A stretch of 64,000 nt of DNA from Cordia subcordata (GCA_028554755.1 JAPTOF010000010.1:3270001-3334000), one strand, 5' to 3'; positions 1 to 12,342 are shown, numbered from the stretch's first letter. Program-made: numbers and translations. The notes: generated by a model from the sequence alone, not told the origin.

Positions 1-809
1 TCATGAAATTTTATAAAATCATAATTTTACGAGCAAGAGCTAAAGGTTGTGAACTATTCGTATAGTTTAATAATTAATCATTCATCATCAATTAGTAAAT
101 TGCACTAATAGTATTATAACGTGTTTAGCGAATTTCTCTCTAAAAAATATCGGTGATATTGTCAACGCATGCTCTTATTAAAGCATAAAGACTCTGATCA
201 TATTATAATGATAGTGATCTAATAGTTGCGATTTTGTCTACATCATTTATTATAATTGTATCAATAATTTATAACCTTTTAATTACGTTTATAACATCAT
301 AATTTCAGGATCTTATTCATTCCTGATCTCACCCACACAAAAAACAAAAAAGAAAAAGGCAAAAAGTAAATAACAATACCTATAAAGAAAAGGGCAATTT
401 TGGTAAGACAGTCATAGTGGACGTTGCTTTTCTTTTCCTCTTTTTACCCGCCTTTGACACTTTTGTATTTCTAACATTACCATTTATTATCCACATTAAA
501 CAGCTGTGTCGCCATTGTTTTATGTATGTGTGTCTGAAGTGTGTGTATATGTGTAGGGTCACTACAATCTACTAGATAAACCAAAGACCAAATCCAATGT
601 AAACCTGTCCCCCTTTTGCTATCTTGGTCCCCCCCACCCTCCTCCTCCTTCCCGCTTCCTCTTGAATTTATCTCCTTAGTGGGAAAGTGTGTCTGTGTGT
701 GCATTTGTGTGTATTTATCCTGTGTGCTTTGCTGTGTGTTTTTTTTGGTTCATGCATGTGGTGAAAAATACCATACAAATTTGATATATACATAAATACA
801 TACATACAT
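1..809. other. 5' flank and leader of the TCX gene
   Basis: AT-rich flank without a supported gene. Positions about 610-662 hold a pyrimidine-rich patch (runs of C with CTCCTCC) and 680-740 a GTGTGT-rich stretch, as is common in plant core promoters and leaders just upstream of a start codon. No clear TATA box can be assigned. The small reading frames here are low-complexity and have no family features. Confidence 0.5.
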
Positions 810-3800
810 ATGGAGAAAGAGGTGGAGGAGAAGGGAGAGATTTCAGGTATAGTGAAGGAGATAATGGACACACCAGAAAGGAGCAAGATGACTACACCAT
901 TGTCCAAGTTTGAGGTCTGAATTGTTGCATTGTCCAGATTTGCATGACAATGGTTGAATTATTTTTGTTTGATTACAGCATAAATTTTGGATATTTTGTT
1001 TAATTACACATAATTTTCTCATTTTTTGTTTGATTGTAGAGTAAGTTTTGATATTTTGTTTAATTATAGGTAATTTCTCATTTTCTCTTTGAATTATAGC
1101 ATAAAATGTGGATGTTGCAATTCATTGCAGCATAATGTTTGCATTTCTCGTATAATTATAACATAAATTTTGGATATTTTGTTTAATTACTGATAATGTT
1201 TGCATTCTTTGTTTGCTTATAGCACAAAATGTGAATGTTGGTATTAATTATTGCATGATGTTTGCAATTCTTGGTTAATTATATATAAAGGTTACATCTT
1301 TTGTTTATTCACAAGATAAAGTTTAGATCTTCTTTTTGTATTTATTTGATGTTAGGCTTAAATTGGTGTTTGATTTATGTTGTAGTTCTTTTTTAGTCTT
1401 TTTAATTCTTGGGGAAATGGGGGTTTTCTTATTCTTTTGGGTTTCAGTCTCTGCATGTATTTGTTGACTTGGATTTCTGTTAATCGCCTAATTTGTTTAG
1501 TTCTAAGACAAACATTTTGCTTACGTTTTATATTCATTGGTTATCTGAATTATTTTCTCGGGGTTTACTTTTCTTTCGTTTTTTTTTTCAATTTATCTTT
1601 GAGTAAAAGTTTTTAGTTTTGGCATAATTGATGTTTGATTATTGCAGGTGGATTGTGTAAAAAATGTATTAAGAAACAGGGCTTTGTTAATTTTGTAGGT
1701 ATGGATTCTGCGTGTGTTTGTTGGCTTAGTTTCTGCTAATGAGCCTGATATGGAGTTGATCTTGGTTGATTGGCTCATAGATTTTTACTTGGTGAATTAG
1801 GTCTAATTTTAAGGGAGTTGCCTGTCTTTTGATATGTGCTTCTTTCAATTTCTTTTTTAAATTAATATTGTAAGTAAGCTTTATTTGGGTTTACGATTTT
1901 TGGATTGATTTTTTTCGTGGTGATTTTGTCAATTGACCCTAGTGTTGGCACACTGAAATGAGATTTCACCAAGTTCCTTCTATGTATCGATATGGATTTT
2001 GGTCCTCTGTGATGAAGGCCTTGTATTTATATATCTACTTTTTCTGACCATGCAGGAATCTCCTCTCTTCAGCTTTCTTAACAGTCTTTCCCCTATCAAC
2101 CCGGTTAAATCTGTCCACATTACTCAGACAATCAATTCTCTCAGTTTTGGATCGCCTCCATCAGTTTTCACTTCACCCCACATTTCTTTGAAAGAATCAC
2201 GATTTCTAGGAAGGTACTTTGTTTGGTTTTTCCTTATGTCCTTTGTGTTGCCATTGTTCACAAAATCTGACCTCGCATGCATTCTATAGCATACCTTGTC
2301 ATTCATCGATTTGTCATTTCAGGCATCAGCTTTGTGATCCATCAAAACCTGAGTTCGCGGACAAAGATGTTACAAGTCAGGGGATTGTAGTAGTGGCTCC
2401 TCACTGCACTGAAAATCAAGAAACTCTTAATTCAGGGGACACAGTTGAAGCGTCCGTGGAGCAATCTTATGAATGTTCGAAGCTTGCAACTGACCTTGTT
2501 CAAACTCTGAGTTATGATTTAGGCAGTCTGAACTCCAACCAAACACCTACCTGTGGCCGTAAAAGAAAACTTAGGTTGGAAACAGCTGGCAGCTCAGGAG
2601 TTCATGTCCCACACGTTCAAGAAGAGTATAATAAGGTGTTTCAGGGCACTGAAGCAAATATGGACAGGATAAGTCAGGTTGATCAAAATAAGGAAGCAAT
2701 AGAATGTGATTGGCAATTGATTTCTGATGTTGCTGATCTATTAACTTTTAGTTCACTGGATGATATAGAGGCTTTTGAGAAATCAATGGATCCTGAAAAA
2801 AGTTTTTATGCTTTGGTTTCAAACAATGCACAAGACACTCAAACTTTTGTTGAAGTTGGTTCTGGTGATCGACTTGCTGAGGGTAGTGAACTAGACAATC
2901 AGTTCACTCAACGTGAAAGCGGAAATGAACTGAAAGAAGTTTCTGAGACCCAGGATACAAGGGGCATGTCTTCTCTGGGCATCAATTGCATGGCTGTGGC
3001 CCCAATTGACTCAGTGGATCCTGAGGTGAGAAATTTTCTTGTTTATTCATAAGATACCTCAGTTTTTTGGCTTTCAGAATGAGGCTGTTAGATGTAAACT
3101 TTTGTAGATGGTAAATTATTACAAGTTTGATGTTTTCCAACTTCTGATATGCATCCGACTTTAGCTTCACCTCGTCATTGATATTGTTTGGAGTAAAATA
3201 CGATATCTAGTCACTCATTATGTTACTGGGAAAAATCAGGTTTATTCAGGTGCAGTTGAGCATTCATCAACTTTGTGCTATCACCTATGATTCCTGTGAC
3301 CCAAACTGTATCTCATGGTGGTTTCTGTTTAGCATATTTAATTATGTTGAACCTGGCATTATGTTCTTACTAATCTCATTTTAAATATTTTCTGTGATCT
3401 GTAAACACTGGTACTAATGTTAAGCTGTCCGTGAGTTATATGTTTCCTGGTCTTATAGCTTCTGTAAGGTAAATATTCTGTTATCGTATAAACCTAGAGT
3501 AAGTTTGCCTTTTTTTATGAGTCTCATGGTATCTTACAGTAGCTTTACTGCTGTTTTCGAGGGCCTTGATAAAGAGTATGGCAACATTTTGAAGTATGCA
3601 AATATTATTTTCTTTCTGGAAGTACATGTCGTCCTAAGACAATGAAGTTTGCCTCTGATCTAGGATTGACATGCTATATTTACATCATCATGTTTATAAA
3701 TGTGCTCCAACGTGTTCCTTGCCGGAATTTTAATTTGATATAATTTTTTTTCTTTTTTCTTTTCCCTGAACTGTAGCTGAGTGCTAGCTGTGTCATGTTG

Positions 3801-6271
3801 TGAGAAGTAAAGCAGATGTTGTGTCTTACCTTCTATGGATTTCTCAAAATGATTTTGGTTCTCCTATCCTTGGGTCTTTTGTAGGCTGTTTCCAATTTGT
3901 ATCGTGGAATGCGTAGACGCTGTCTGGTTTTTGACCTGTCAGGAGGCCGCAGAAAGCATTTTGATGAGAATTCAACTTCTGATTCCACAATGTCGTCACT
4001 GTCTGATGGATTAACCACCTACAGGGATAAGCAACTAGTTCCAGCAAATACTGGAAATGAATCTTCAAGGTGTGCTTTACCAGGCATTGGCTTGCATTTG
4101 AATGCTCTTGCAACAACTTCAAAAGACTGCGAGGTTGACAAGAATGAAGTTCTTGATTCTGGAAGGCAACTATTAACAGCATCTGGCTCAGCTACCAATA
4201 ATCGCATGTTAAATACTGGTCTAGGTTCCTCAAGCAAAGTTGTGAATGTGACACAATCAGATAGAGAGATTTCTCTTGTAGGAAATGGAACTGAGCTTCT
4301 GGCAGATAGCAGCCAGGCATCTGGTCATATGGTCAATGAAGAATATAGTCAGAATAGCCCAAAGAAAAAGAGGCATGTATACTTTCTTGTGAGTCCTCTT
4401 AGGATTATGTTGCATGAAGTATCATTAACAAGTGACTGAAATTGGATTCTCAGGTTAAGGTCGGAAGATGGAGAAGCTGGGGCTTGTAAACGTTGCAACT
4501 GTAAAAAGTCCAAATGCTTGAAACTGTAAGATTTTGCTTTTCCCCAAGGCTACTTGTTTCACGCTTAACTGTACTTATTTCGTTGTGCTTGCTATATGTT
4601 GCTTCCGTGATCCAGGTCTTGCAATCCTTATTTTGCTGATCTTTCATCCCCCTAACTTTGAGGTGTTGACAGTATAATTCTTTATATCCGGGAATAATGG
4701 ATATATGTTTTCTGTATATGAAATATGTTTAAAGCACTGGTCATGATCTCTTCTAGAATCTGACTCCTCTAGTTGCCAAAATGATCTTCATCATTCTCCT
4801 CTTGCAGATAAGGTTCTCGAAATGTATCTTAGTTCTGTAGGAATGTCAACACCGCTTTCAAATTACCAGTTTTAGTTCCTGAAATGTTCCTTAGTTTAGT
4901 AGGAATGTCATCATGGCTTTCACATTTCCAATTTTAGTAGTTTAGCAGCAAAATGAACTTTTGGCCCAAAAACTAATGTAGGAGTTAATTTGTGAGCTCC
5001 AGTTTCTGCATCTTTGTAATGTTTTTTTCACCTTGAACTTCTTGCAGTTACTGTGAATGCTTTGCTGCTGGTGTGTACTGTGTAGAGCCCTGCTCATGTT
5101 TAGATTGCTTCAATAAGCCCATTCATGAAGACACTGTCCTTGCCACTCGCAAACAGATCGAATCTCGAAATCCGCTTGCCTTTGCACCCAAAGTTATCAG
5201 GATGTCTGATCCTCTATCTGAAACAGGGGTGAGAAGATTATACTGATGTTTTAATTTATCACATTTTAGAATCATTTGTAATGTAATAATTTTTTACAGG
5301 AAGAGTCTAGCAAAACTCCAGCTTCAGCTCGACATAAAAGAGGATGCAACTGCAAAAAATCTGGTTGCCTGAAGAAATATTGTGAATGTTATCAGGTTCC
5401 CTCCTGTCTGTTTCTGTCACATGTTTTTGTAGTGTCCATCAGCTGATTGAAATGTTGCTGTTTTGTGTGAAGGGTGGTGTTGGATGCTCCATCAACTGCA
5501 GATGTGAAGGATGCAAGAATGCTTTTGGTAGAAAAGATGGTTAGTTGTAAAACACGCTTCCACAATTACGATGTTATGGTTAGGTGTCGCTTTATTGTGC
5601 TACTGGTTTTTTACATTCTGTCAAAGGTGCCAACTAGTTAGTTCTGAAATTCTTTGCATCTCTGGTTCAGGTTCCGCTTCAACAGGATCAGAAGTTGAAC
5701 TTGAAGAAGAAGAGACAGATATGAGTGAGAGGAGGGTGGTGGATAGAAATCAACAGAAAACTGTGATCCCGAGTGATGCAGAGCCGAATCTAGATCATAT
5801 CCTTCCGACAACACCTTTAGCATTTGGGAGGTATGATCAACCATGTGTTATTTTGGACTGAGAATTTATAAATGCAGCTTTCTAATTTAACTGAGATTTT
5901 TGTCTTGGATTTTCTATTTTATCAGACCATCCTTGCAGCTTGTGTTCCCCTCAAATAACAAACCAGCTCGGTCAACTTTTCTTCCTGTTGGATCCTCTTC
6001 TTCTTTATATGCTAGCCAAGGGCTTGGAAAGCCTAATATGTTACCTCCATCTAAGTTCAAGAACAATTTCGGAAGAGTTCAGGAAGATGAAATGCCTGAG
6101 ATTCTTCAAACAAACAGGTCTCCCAATAGCGTCGTAAAGTCTGCATCTCCAAACAGTAAGCGAGTCTCTCCTCCTCATTTTGGGCGTCGAATGTTATCCG
6201 GCCAGAGTAGCAGCAGGAAACTAATACTGCAGTCTATTCCTTCGTTTCCTTCTCTCACCCCAAAGCATTGA
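810..6271 (+). CDS. TSO1-like CXC-domain (tesmin/TCX) DNA-binding protein, 10 exons
   Basis: Exons inferred at 810-914, 2056-2213, 2323-3025, 3885-4372, 4454-4525, 5048-5228, 5300-5395, 5473-5539, 5671-5830 and 5926-6271; the joined frame is 2376 nt, 791 aa. The N-terminal part (about residues 19-88) has the conserved MDTPE..., [13 protein letters not shown] and SRFLGR blocks; [10 protein letters not shown] lies at about residue 330. The CRC domain has CXC1 (Cys496 to Cys529, core [17 protein letters not shown]), the linker RNPLAFAPK (549-557), and CXC2 (Cys585 to Cys615, core [15 protein letters not shown]). Tyr510 and Tyr596 match the DNA-contacting tyrosines of LIN54. A basic SPKKKRRLR before CXC1 could be a nuclear signal. 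Family role: binding of CHR-type TTYGAA sites, in DREAM/MuvB-like complexes controlling cell division and flower development. The start at 810 gives 18 residues more than the family's usual MDTPE start; ATG 864 is an alternative. Intron 4 must use a GC donor. Confidence 0.93.
955..1320 (+). repeat. Degenerate tandem repeat in TCX intron 1
   Basis: The phrases TTTGATTAYAGCATAAATTTTGG, ATATTTTGTTTAATTA and CATAATGTTTGCA recur about six times with drift at roughly 55-70 bp spacing (near 966, 1030, 1085, 1145, 1215 and 1275). It lies wholly in the 1.14 kb first intron. Confidence 0.6.
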
Positions 6272-6362
6272 GATGGTATTCTGGTTCTCTCAAGCGAACA
6301 ACAAAGAGAACTTCCTTCAATCTCTGAACCATAGGAGATACAAGAGCAAGTAAAAAATATCA

Positions 6363-6550
6363 ACTCTGCATCTCCTAATAATAAGAGTCTCTCTCCTCCC
6401 GGCTGTGGGTGTGGAGTGTCACCACCATGTCAGAGGAGCCGCAAGATGTCAATTTTGCAGTCTATCCCTTTATTTCCTTGTTTCACCCCAGAGCATTTAG
6501 ATGGTATTCCCTCAGGTGAACTAGGAAGAGAACTTCCATCTTTCAACTAG
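6363..6550 (+). repeat. Tandem duplicate of the TCX 3' coding end, in the 3' UTR
   Basis: A second copy of the last part of exon 10 (about 6142-6320) lies about 225 bp downstream. It keeps SASPN.K..SPP, a basic SRK, LQSIP.FP.LTP.H and then DGI...RELPS, ending in TAG at 6548-6550. The copy is open for its whole length and in the same frame as the annotated stop (TGA 6269-6271); only that TGA and a TAG at 6332-6334 separate the two. Either the present stop is a premature stop in an older, longer protein, or an exon-end duplication was left untranslated. Confidence 0.8.
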
Positions 6551-7151
6551 CCGATATTACACCAACGTGCCCTCACGCCAGCAATCCACTCTCGCGCCAC
6601 CACCAGCATCTCCACCACAACCAAAGAAAAGGAAAACGAAAGAAAGAAAAAGAAAGTAGGTAGTGTTGTGTTGTTTTCCATAAACAGTTTAAGGTTCCTG
6701 CCTCCCTTGTACCTGTGTAATTATATTTTGTTGTTTCCTTACCATATAAAAAGACCTCATTGAGGATTGAGTGTGAAAAATTTTGCAGGATGTCGCTGAA
6801 TTTCATAAGTTGCAGTATATTATTAATTTCTTGTGACATATGTTTCTGGAAGAATAGTTGTTGCACTACAAATTTCATTTAGCATTGTCGTAAGCCCTTC
6901 ACATTTTTGAATTAGGGCATCAGGCTTGTCTCACATGGATAAATCATGAGGATTTTTTTTTCCCTTGAAAGGACTTATAGTGGTTCTTTACTTATCCAAT
7001 GATGACTTGAACTCCAAATTTATAATTGAAAACTGGATTGAACTTTCTGCTTATCTTCTATGATATCTTAAATATAATGGAAGACTTAAGAAGTAAGCTA
7101 CCTATAAGTGAATATTTTGAATTTTAATAACAACTCGGGTTAATAATTTTA
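6551..7151. other. TCX 3' flank
   Basis: A/T-rich 3' UTR-like and intergenic DNA; nothing gene-like was seen. The polyadenylation site probably lies in here, but I cannot place it. TTTTA at 7147-7151 may be the left target duplication of the next element. Confidence 0.4.
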
Positions 7152-9487
7152 TGTAACGCCCCATCCCACATCGGTTCTTTGTGAGATTTGTGTGCACTTT
7201 ATAATGACTTAGGTTCACTACTACTGTCATCACCGGCTTAAGCATTTTGGGCCAGTTGGTTAGGCTCAAGTGTGGTGGCAGGCCAGTAATTGGGCTTGGG
7301 CCATTACAGCCACAAAGAACCGATGTGGGATGGGGCGTTACAAACTCTCCCCCTTAAAGACGCGACGTCCTCGTCGCGGCCCAAACACAATAACAGAACC
7401 GCGGCCCACACACAATAACAGACACAATAACAGAACCCCAGGCAGCGTATTGGTTAGGCTCAAGTGTGGTGGCAGGCTAGTAGTTGGGCTTGGGTCATTA
7501 CAGCCACAAAGAATCGATGTGGGATGGGGCGTTACAAACTCTCCCCCTTAAAGACGCGACGTCCTCGTCGCGGCCCAAACACAATAACAGAACCGCGGCC
7601 TAAACATAATAATGAACCACGCGTAACCCTCGGCGTAGAATCTGCGCAGCTCGCTCTGAAACCACCTGTAATGGCCCAGGCCCAATTAGTGGCCTACCAC
7701 CACACTTGAGCCTAACCAACTGGTGGTGGCAGGCCAGTAGTTGGGCTTGGGTCATTACAGCCACAAAGAACCGATGTGGGATGGGGCGTTACAAACTCTC
7801 CCCCTTAAAGACGCGACGTCCTCGTCGCGGCCTAAACACAATAACAGAACCGCGGCCCAAACACAATAACAGAACCACAGCCCAGAACCCCAGGCAGCGT
7901 AGAATCTGCCGAACCGCGGCCCAAACACAATAACAGAACCACAGCCCAGAACCCCAAGCAGCGTAGAATCTGCCCAGAGCCTGCTCTGAAACCACCTGTA
8001 ATGGCCCAGGCCCAATTAGTGGCCTGCCACCACACTTGAGCCTAACCAACTGGTGGTGGCAGGCCAGTAATTGGGCCTGGGCCATTACAGCCACAAAGAA
8101 CCGATGTAGGATGGGGCGTTACAAACTCTCCCCCTTAAAGACGCGACGTCCTCGTCGCGGCCCAAACACAATAACAGAACCGCGGCCCAAACATAATAAT
8201 GCAACCACGGCCGGAACCGGCGGCGTAGAATGCGCGAGCACGCTCGAAACCACTGTAATGGCGAGGCCCAATTAGTGGCCTACCACCACACTTGAGCCTA
8301 ACCAACTGGTGGTGGCAGGCCAGTAGTTGGGCTTGGGTCATTACAGCCACAAAGAACCGATGTGGGATGGGGCGTTACAAACTCTCCCCCTTAAAGACGC
8401 GACGTCCTCGTCGCGCTAAACACAATAATGAACCGTGGCCCAAACACAATACGTAACCACCCGTAACCCCGTGCGTAGAATCTGAACCGCGCCCAAACAC
8501 AATACGTAACTACTGTAACCCGAGCGGCGTAGAATGCGCCGAGCTGCTCTGAAACCACTGTAATGGCCTGGGCCCAATTGGTGGCTGCCACCACACTGAG
8601 CCTAACCAGCTGGTGGTGGCGGGCGATGGTGGGCACAGGCCATTCTGACCACAAAGAACCGATGTAGGATGGGGCGTTACAAACTCTCCCCCTTAAAGAC
8701 GCGACGCCTCGCCGCGCCAAACACAATAAATAACCGCGGCCCACACACAATGCAACCACGGCCGTAACCCCATGCGATATTGGTTAGGCTCAAGTGTGGT
8801 GGCAGGCAAGTAGTTGGGCTTGGGTCATTACAGCCACAAAGAACCGATGTGGGATGGGGCGTTACAAACTCTCCCCCTTAAAGACGCGACGTCCTCGTCG
8901 CGGCCCAAACACAATAACAGAACCGCGGCCCAAAACCCCCCCTTAAATACGCGACGTCCTCGTCGCGGCCCAAACACAATAACAGAACCGCGGCCCACAC
9001 ACAATAACAGAACCACAGCCCAGAACCCCAGACAGCGTATTGGTTAGGCTCAAGTGTGGTGGCAGGCCAGTAGTTGGGCTTGGGTCATTACAGCCACAAA
9101 GAACCGATGTGGGATGGGGCGTTACAAACTCTCCCCCTTAAAGACGCGACGTCCTCGTCGCGGCCCAAACACAATAACAGAACCGCGGCCCAAACACAAT
9201 AACAGAACCACAGCCCAGAACCCCAGGCAGCGTAGAATCTGCCCAAAGCCTGCTCTGAAACCACCTGTAATGGCCCAGGCCTAATTACTGGCCTGCCACC
9301 ACACTTAAGCCTAACCAACTGGCCCAAAATGCTTAAGCCGGTAATGACAGTAGTAGTGAACCTAAGTCATTATAAAGTGCATACAAATCTCACAAAGAAC
9401 CGATGTGGGATGGGGCGTTACAAGACCCAAGTCATTATAAAATGTACACAAATCTCACAAAGAACCGATGTGGGATGGGGCATTACA
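7152..9487. mobile_element. Fold-back element with ~140 bp inverted arms and a tandem hairpin core
   Basis: The left arm (7152 to about 7293) starts TGTAACGCCCCATCCCACAT and its reverse complement forms the right arm (about 9280-9422), followed by an extra copy of the outermost ~65 bp ending GGCATTACA at 9487. TTTTA flanks both ends (7147-7151 and 9488-9492), a candidate 5 bp target duplication. Inside, a GC-rich block recurs eight times (the CACAAAGAACCGATGT box near 7311, 7505, 7762, 8091, 8349, 8651, 8836, 9093) at irregular 185-330 bp spacing. Each carries the hairpin CGCGACGTCCTCGTCGCG. Several copies are separated by larger palindromes (about 7668-7760, 7998-8090, 8258-8345). No transposase or other protein is encoded; the open frames here are repeat artefacts. 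The class is unclear. Confidence 0.8.
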
Positions 9488-9492
9488 TTTTA

Positions 9493-9952
9493 CACGCTGA
9501 AGAAAGCTATTATTAAACCTACAACGATAATTTTGCTTGTAATCTAGAATTCTGAACTTAGAACATAGCATATTCTTCTTGAGTTCTTGTGCATTAAAAA
9601 TATTCTTTATGACCCGGTCTGCTGAATTCGGTAATTGACTTTACATGCAAAAAACAATATATTAAAACGGTCCACGCAGATTTGTCAAATTGCGGTTAGA
9701 AAACACCTAAGGTGTTCCTTCATGTTATTTCATTGTACATCGATCCAATTAAAATTATTCTTGGAGGAGTTTATCATACTATAGGAGATAGGACTTGTTA
9801 ACCTATACTGATGTACTCGTACCACAATTATTGTCTCGTTCATATTAACTCGTATTGTGTGGTGGGACGTGCTATCGCATTGTAGAATCTATAACCTTGA
9901 TATAAAGAGTTTTTTATTATAAAGAAATACATTGTCCCATTCAAAATATATA
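9493..9952. other. AT-rich spacer
   Basis: No coding, RNA or repeat signal recognised. Confidence 0.35.
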
Positions 9953-10328
9953 GAGTAAATTGCATGTTAATCATTACCCTTAAAGTATTAAAACTAGTTA
10001 ATTATTCCTTGTAATCTGATCTATGTGTATCATACCCACTATAGTATCAAAACTAGTTAATTATCCCCTTGAAGTTTTTAAAAATGTGCAAAACACTCCC
10101 TGCCATCATCAATTTTAAGGGGATATTTTGCACGCTTTTAAAAATTTCAGGGGGTATTTTGTAGATTTTTAGGAAGTTCAGAGGGTAATTAGCTAGTTTT
10201 TATATTACAGGAGGATATGGTACATATAGCCATAGGTCAGAGTACAAGAGGTAACTAGCTAGTTTTGATACTGTAAAAAGTATGGTGCACATAGGTTAGA
10301 GTATAAGGGGGTAATATGTAATTTACTC
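9953..10328. mobile_element. MITE-like hairpin element
   Basis: About 376 bp that folds on itself: it opens GAGTAAATTGCATGTTAATC and closes with the near reverse complement, GTAATATGTAATTTACTC. Paired inner motifs include AAACTAGTTAATTA against TAACTAGCTAGTTTT and two opposed GGGGATATTTTGCA-like blocks around the centre. It has no coding capacity. The target duplication is unclear. Confidence 0.75.
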
Positions 10329-11190
10329 ACATATATATTTAGGTATTCAAGTTTTTACATCTAGAAAGTTTCTTTCTCACCAAACTTTTGTTGCTTGACT
10401 ATATTAAGTTTCCAATATTTTCCTTATGCAAGTGGGATTAATTTTATTTTACAGATTTCACATCACAAGCAATTCAAAAACCATAAGAAAGAATTTCCAT
10501 GACGCAGTATGAAATGGACCATGTGCTAGTTTACATTTGCCATCTATGAGCTCACCTACTTCCTACTCTGATCTTAGCTTTAAATGGATTGGTGGCTTTG
10601 GATTAAAAAAAAGTAATCAATCAACAGAATAGATTTCTTAATTTCACAGCCATTTAATGTCGCTCTATGAATTAGAAGTAGTCGAGAAGCCAAAGCATCC
10701 AATATAGGTTGAGAATTACTCTCTTTTAGAGCACCAAGTTGAATGACTTGAACTAACATTGAGAAAAAAATTCACTCGCATCAAGTTAGCGAATAAAGTG
10801 GGATAACGAATTTGTATGTTAGCCCAGATCTAAAAACCCGAAAATATATATATGTGAATGCTTTTCTTTGTATGGTTAATTGACTTGGAGAAGGTGGAAA
10901 AATAAGGCATCATGCAATTGAAAACTTCCTTGACTCGGCAATGAAAGAGGGGTCATTTTATGATTTACTATTGATAAGAACACAACTTATCTTTGGTTCA
11001 TTGAAATGTAAAATAAAGCTTACCTGCTCTAAGGAGACCAACATATGTACTACGTTGTCTAAAAAGTTACTTGGTAGGTTGGCTTGGCCCTCAACCACTT
11101 TCATTTTCATAAGATGGAATATAATATATATGAGATAATATAAAATAGTTTATTAAACTATATGCTTTGTTAATAATTCAACTTGTCTCC

Positions 11191-11257
<67 letters not shown>

Positions 11258-12204
11258 TAGGAGAATATTTCCACCCGTCTTGTTTAATCAATGTTATATC
11301 ATATTAGTATCATATGATGTAAGAAGCATGATTAATAAAAGAAGGGATATTAGCGTAGAATTTGCATTGTACACGAAAAAGAAAAAGAAAATTCTCATGT
11401 TAATCACTATTTATGTTGTACAGTGTACATTTGGTGTTTACTCTTGCATAAAAAATGTGTAATTTTTATTCCCACATGCAAAATAAAAAGGATTAGTTCA
11501 AAACTTCAAACTTTCAGAGCTGCAAAGATCAAAAACCGTGTTTTGGTGAGATAAGCACCAACTTTTCATTCAACGATCTGGAAAAATGCATAACATCATC
11601 TATATTGTATTGTACCTAGCGTTACCAAATCATCCTACATAGAATAAATTGAAATATAAAATGAAAAGAAAATACGAAATAAAAGCTATACTATATAATC
11701 ATCAAACTAATTATGTAAATGACCAGATAATTTACAAGTTGTTATACTAATCCCAACTTATACTTAATGTGTACTAACATGTGATATCGATGACATTAGT
11801 AAACGCAACTTTCAATATTCCTGGACTGGTTATGCTACATTTGATGCTTGTCAACTTGTTGTGGTTGGCTAATCTTGTCTTGAGCCTTGGTGGATTGAAC
11901 GTCGGGCGGGCAAATTGCACTCAGCCCATGACCACTTAATTTAAAAGTTTAAATTGTTAAAAAAATGCATACCTAATATCAAAACTTAGTTATAAAAAAT
12001 CCTAAATTCGAGTCTAGCTAGCTACTATAATCTTATTTACCACGTATATAGTCCAAAAGCCTTGCTCGCTCAAAACTCCCTCTGCTAAATTTCTTTCAAG
12101 CCATCATTATCACTGCAGGTACTCTAAAAAATAATTGGCAACTTGTAAATTTTAATCAATTAAGATAGAGTCAACGTTTTTATCTATTTGATTACGCAAT
12201 TGCC
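10329..12204. other. Upstream region of the LRX-like gene
   Basis: AT-rich DNA holding the (GA)n tract at 11194-11253 and no supported gene. Short reading frames at 10941-11138 and 11280-11462 lack family features and conserved composition. Confidence 0.4.
11194..11253 (+). repeat. (AG)n microsatellite
   Basis: About 30 uninterrupted AG dinucleotides. It could serve as a GAGA-type promoter element, but it lies over 1 kb from the next start codon. Confidence 0.95.
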
Positions 12205-12212
12205 TATATATA
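12205..12212 (+). promoter_or_regulatory. Candidate TATA box of the LRX-like gene
   Basis: TATATATA in the context GCCTATATATAATATAG lies about 131 bp upstream of the ATG at 12343, a usual distance for a plant gene with a ~100 nt leader. Confidence 0.5.
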
Positions 12213-12342
12213 ATATAGCTAGATTGTTGAATTAGCAATAGCCATTTTATACATCATTAAACATTGTTCTTTCCACAAAATATATTGACAACATAAAACA
12301 GTTCTCTAGATCATCACTAATGGCCTAGAAACTAAACCAAAC

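Noticed and set aside
1999..2289. Possible separate 96-codon gene
   Set aside because: Its core is exon 2 of the TCX gene read through into introns on both sides.
7270..9327. Several 60-120 codon ORFs such as 7270-7551 and 8391-8759
   Set aside because: They are open only because GC-rich repeat units lack stops; the same peptide recurs in each unit on both strands.
7152..9487. CRISPR-like direct repeats
   Set aside because: Unit spacing is irregular (185-330 bp), spacers are themselves repeats in both orientations, and the genome is eukaryotic. It is a transposon-type array.
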